Source: Thermoguttaceae bacterium (GTDB lineage: Bacteria; Planctomycetota; Planctomycetia; Pirellulales; Thermoguttaceae). From it: a stretch of 64,000 nucleotides of DNA. Positions 63,905 through 64,000 of this stretch are shown piece after piece. The stretch is from assembly GCA_029975295.1 (NCBI GenBank), contig JARKPK010000083.1, forward strand, positions 62,001 to 126,000, read 5' to 3'. How positions within the stretch are numbered: position 1 is the stretch's first letter; every line of letters starts with the position of its first letter. The translations under genes were made by a program, and so were the position numbers. A model generated the notes under the pieces. That model was not told where the DNA came from. It did not search any database and saw nothing but the letters and a program-made list of their open reading frames with translations.

Positions 63905-64000
63905 TTAGTACCTCCGCAAGTTGGCCACCGTTTGCAGCAGGTCATCGGCGGTTTTGATGACCTGCGAGTTCATCTCGAACGCCCGCTGCGTGGTGATCAA
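63905..64000 (-). CDS. flgG: Flagellar distal rod protein, 3' end only
   Basis: The last 31 codons of a minus-strand gene entering from the right edge: LITTQRAFEMNSQVIKTADD then LLQTVANLRRY and a TAA stop at 63907-63905. This is the conserved C-terminal helix of FlgG (QRAFEMNSK-type motif with the L-Q-x2-A-N-L-R ending). It is directly followed by flgA, giving the common flgG-flgA-flgH order. The N-terminal part is outside the window. Confidence 0.92.
   Translation of the reverse strand: MITTQRAFEMNSQVIKTADDLLQTVANLRRY

Overview
The window reads as one contiguous piece of a GC-rich planctomycete chromosome, most likely Pirellulales. The reasons are a PEP-CTERM type exported protein, a pair of giant secreted proteins with planctomycete-like build, a Zn-ribbon-tailed MscL, a zinc-ribbon insertion in ValRS, and a flgG-A-H-I-J-N-K-L flagellar block. 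A bifurcating-type [FeFe] hydrogenase under a Rex gene suggests fermentative, at least facultatively anaerobic life. This taxonomic and lifestyle placement is inference.

Layout. 1-5.5 kb: a truncated PEP-CTERM protein, a GH172 (DUF2961) protein, pterin carbinolamine dehydratase, MscL and a CysM-type cysteine synthase. 6.4-17.3 kb: a surface polysaccharide operon (Wzm/Wzt exporter, methyltransferase, AsnB-type amidotransferase, three GT4-like and one GT2 glycosyltransferases). 17.5-22.7 kb: citramalate synthase and valyl-tRNA synthetase, overlapping by 4 bp. They are preceded by a promoter, a 29-codon leader peptide with an Ile-Val-Val-Ile-Ile run and an intrinsic terminator, which looks like a transcription attenuator. 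22.9-28.9 kb: three exported proteins of unknown function, TilS (minus strand), a possible small ORF and RNase Y. 29-39.7 kb: two overlapping giant exported proteins (2436 and 1103 aa) on the minus strand.

40.5-49.7 kb: rex, then a NuoE-like, a NuoF-like and an [FeFe] hydrogenase catalytic subunit (HydABC/Hnd type), followed by a sensory-type [FeFe] hydrogenase-like protein with an Fe-S domain and a PAS domain, and a SpoIIE/PP2C phosphatase. Together these look like an electron-bifurcating hydrogenase with its own redox and H2 sensing genes. 49.7-50.1 kb: a 16-bp tandem repeat and REP-like palindromes. 50.3-54.1 kb: inositol monophosphatase, a hypothetical protein preceded by a promoter-terminator pair, and glucuronate isomerase. 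54.1-64 kb: the flagellar rod, ring and hook-junction genes on the minus strand, read from flgG at the window edge to an unusually long flgL.

The strongest observations are the Ile/Val attenuator in front of cimA-valS, the sensor hydrogenase plus phosphatase module beside the bifurcating hydrogenase, the promoter-terminator unit at 51.4 kb, the repeat-expanded FlgL, and the giant protein pair with an internal signal-peptide-like segment. All calls come from reading the sequence; no database search was run.
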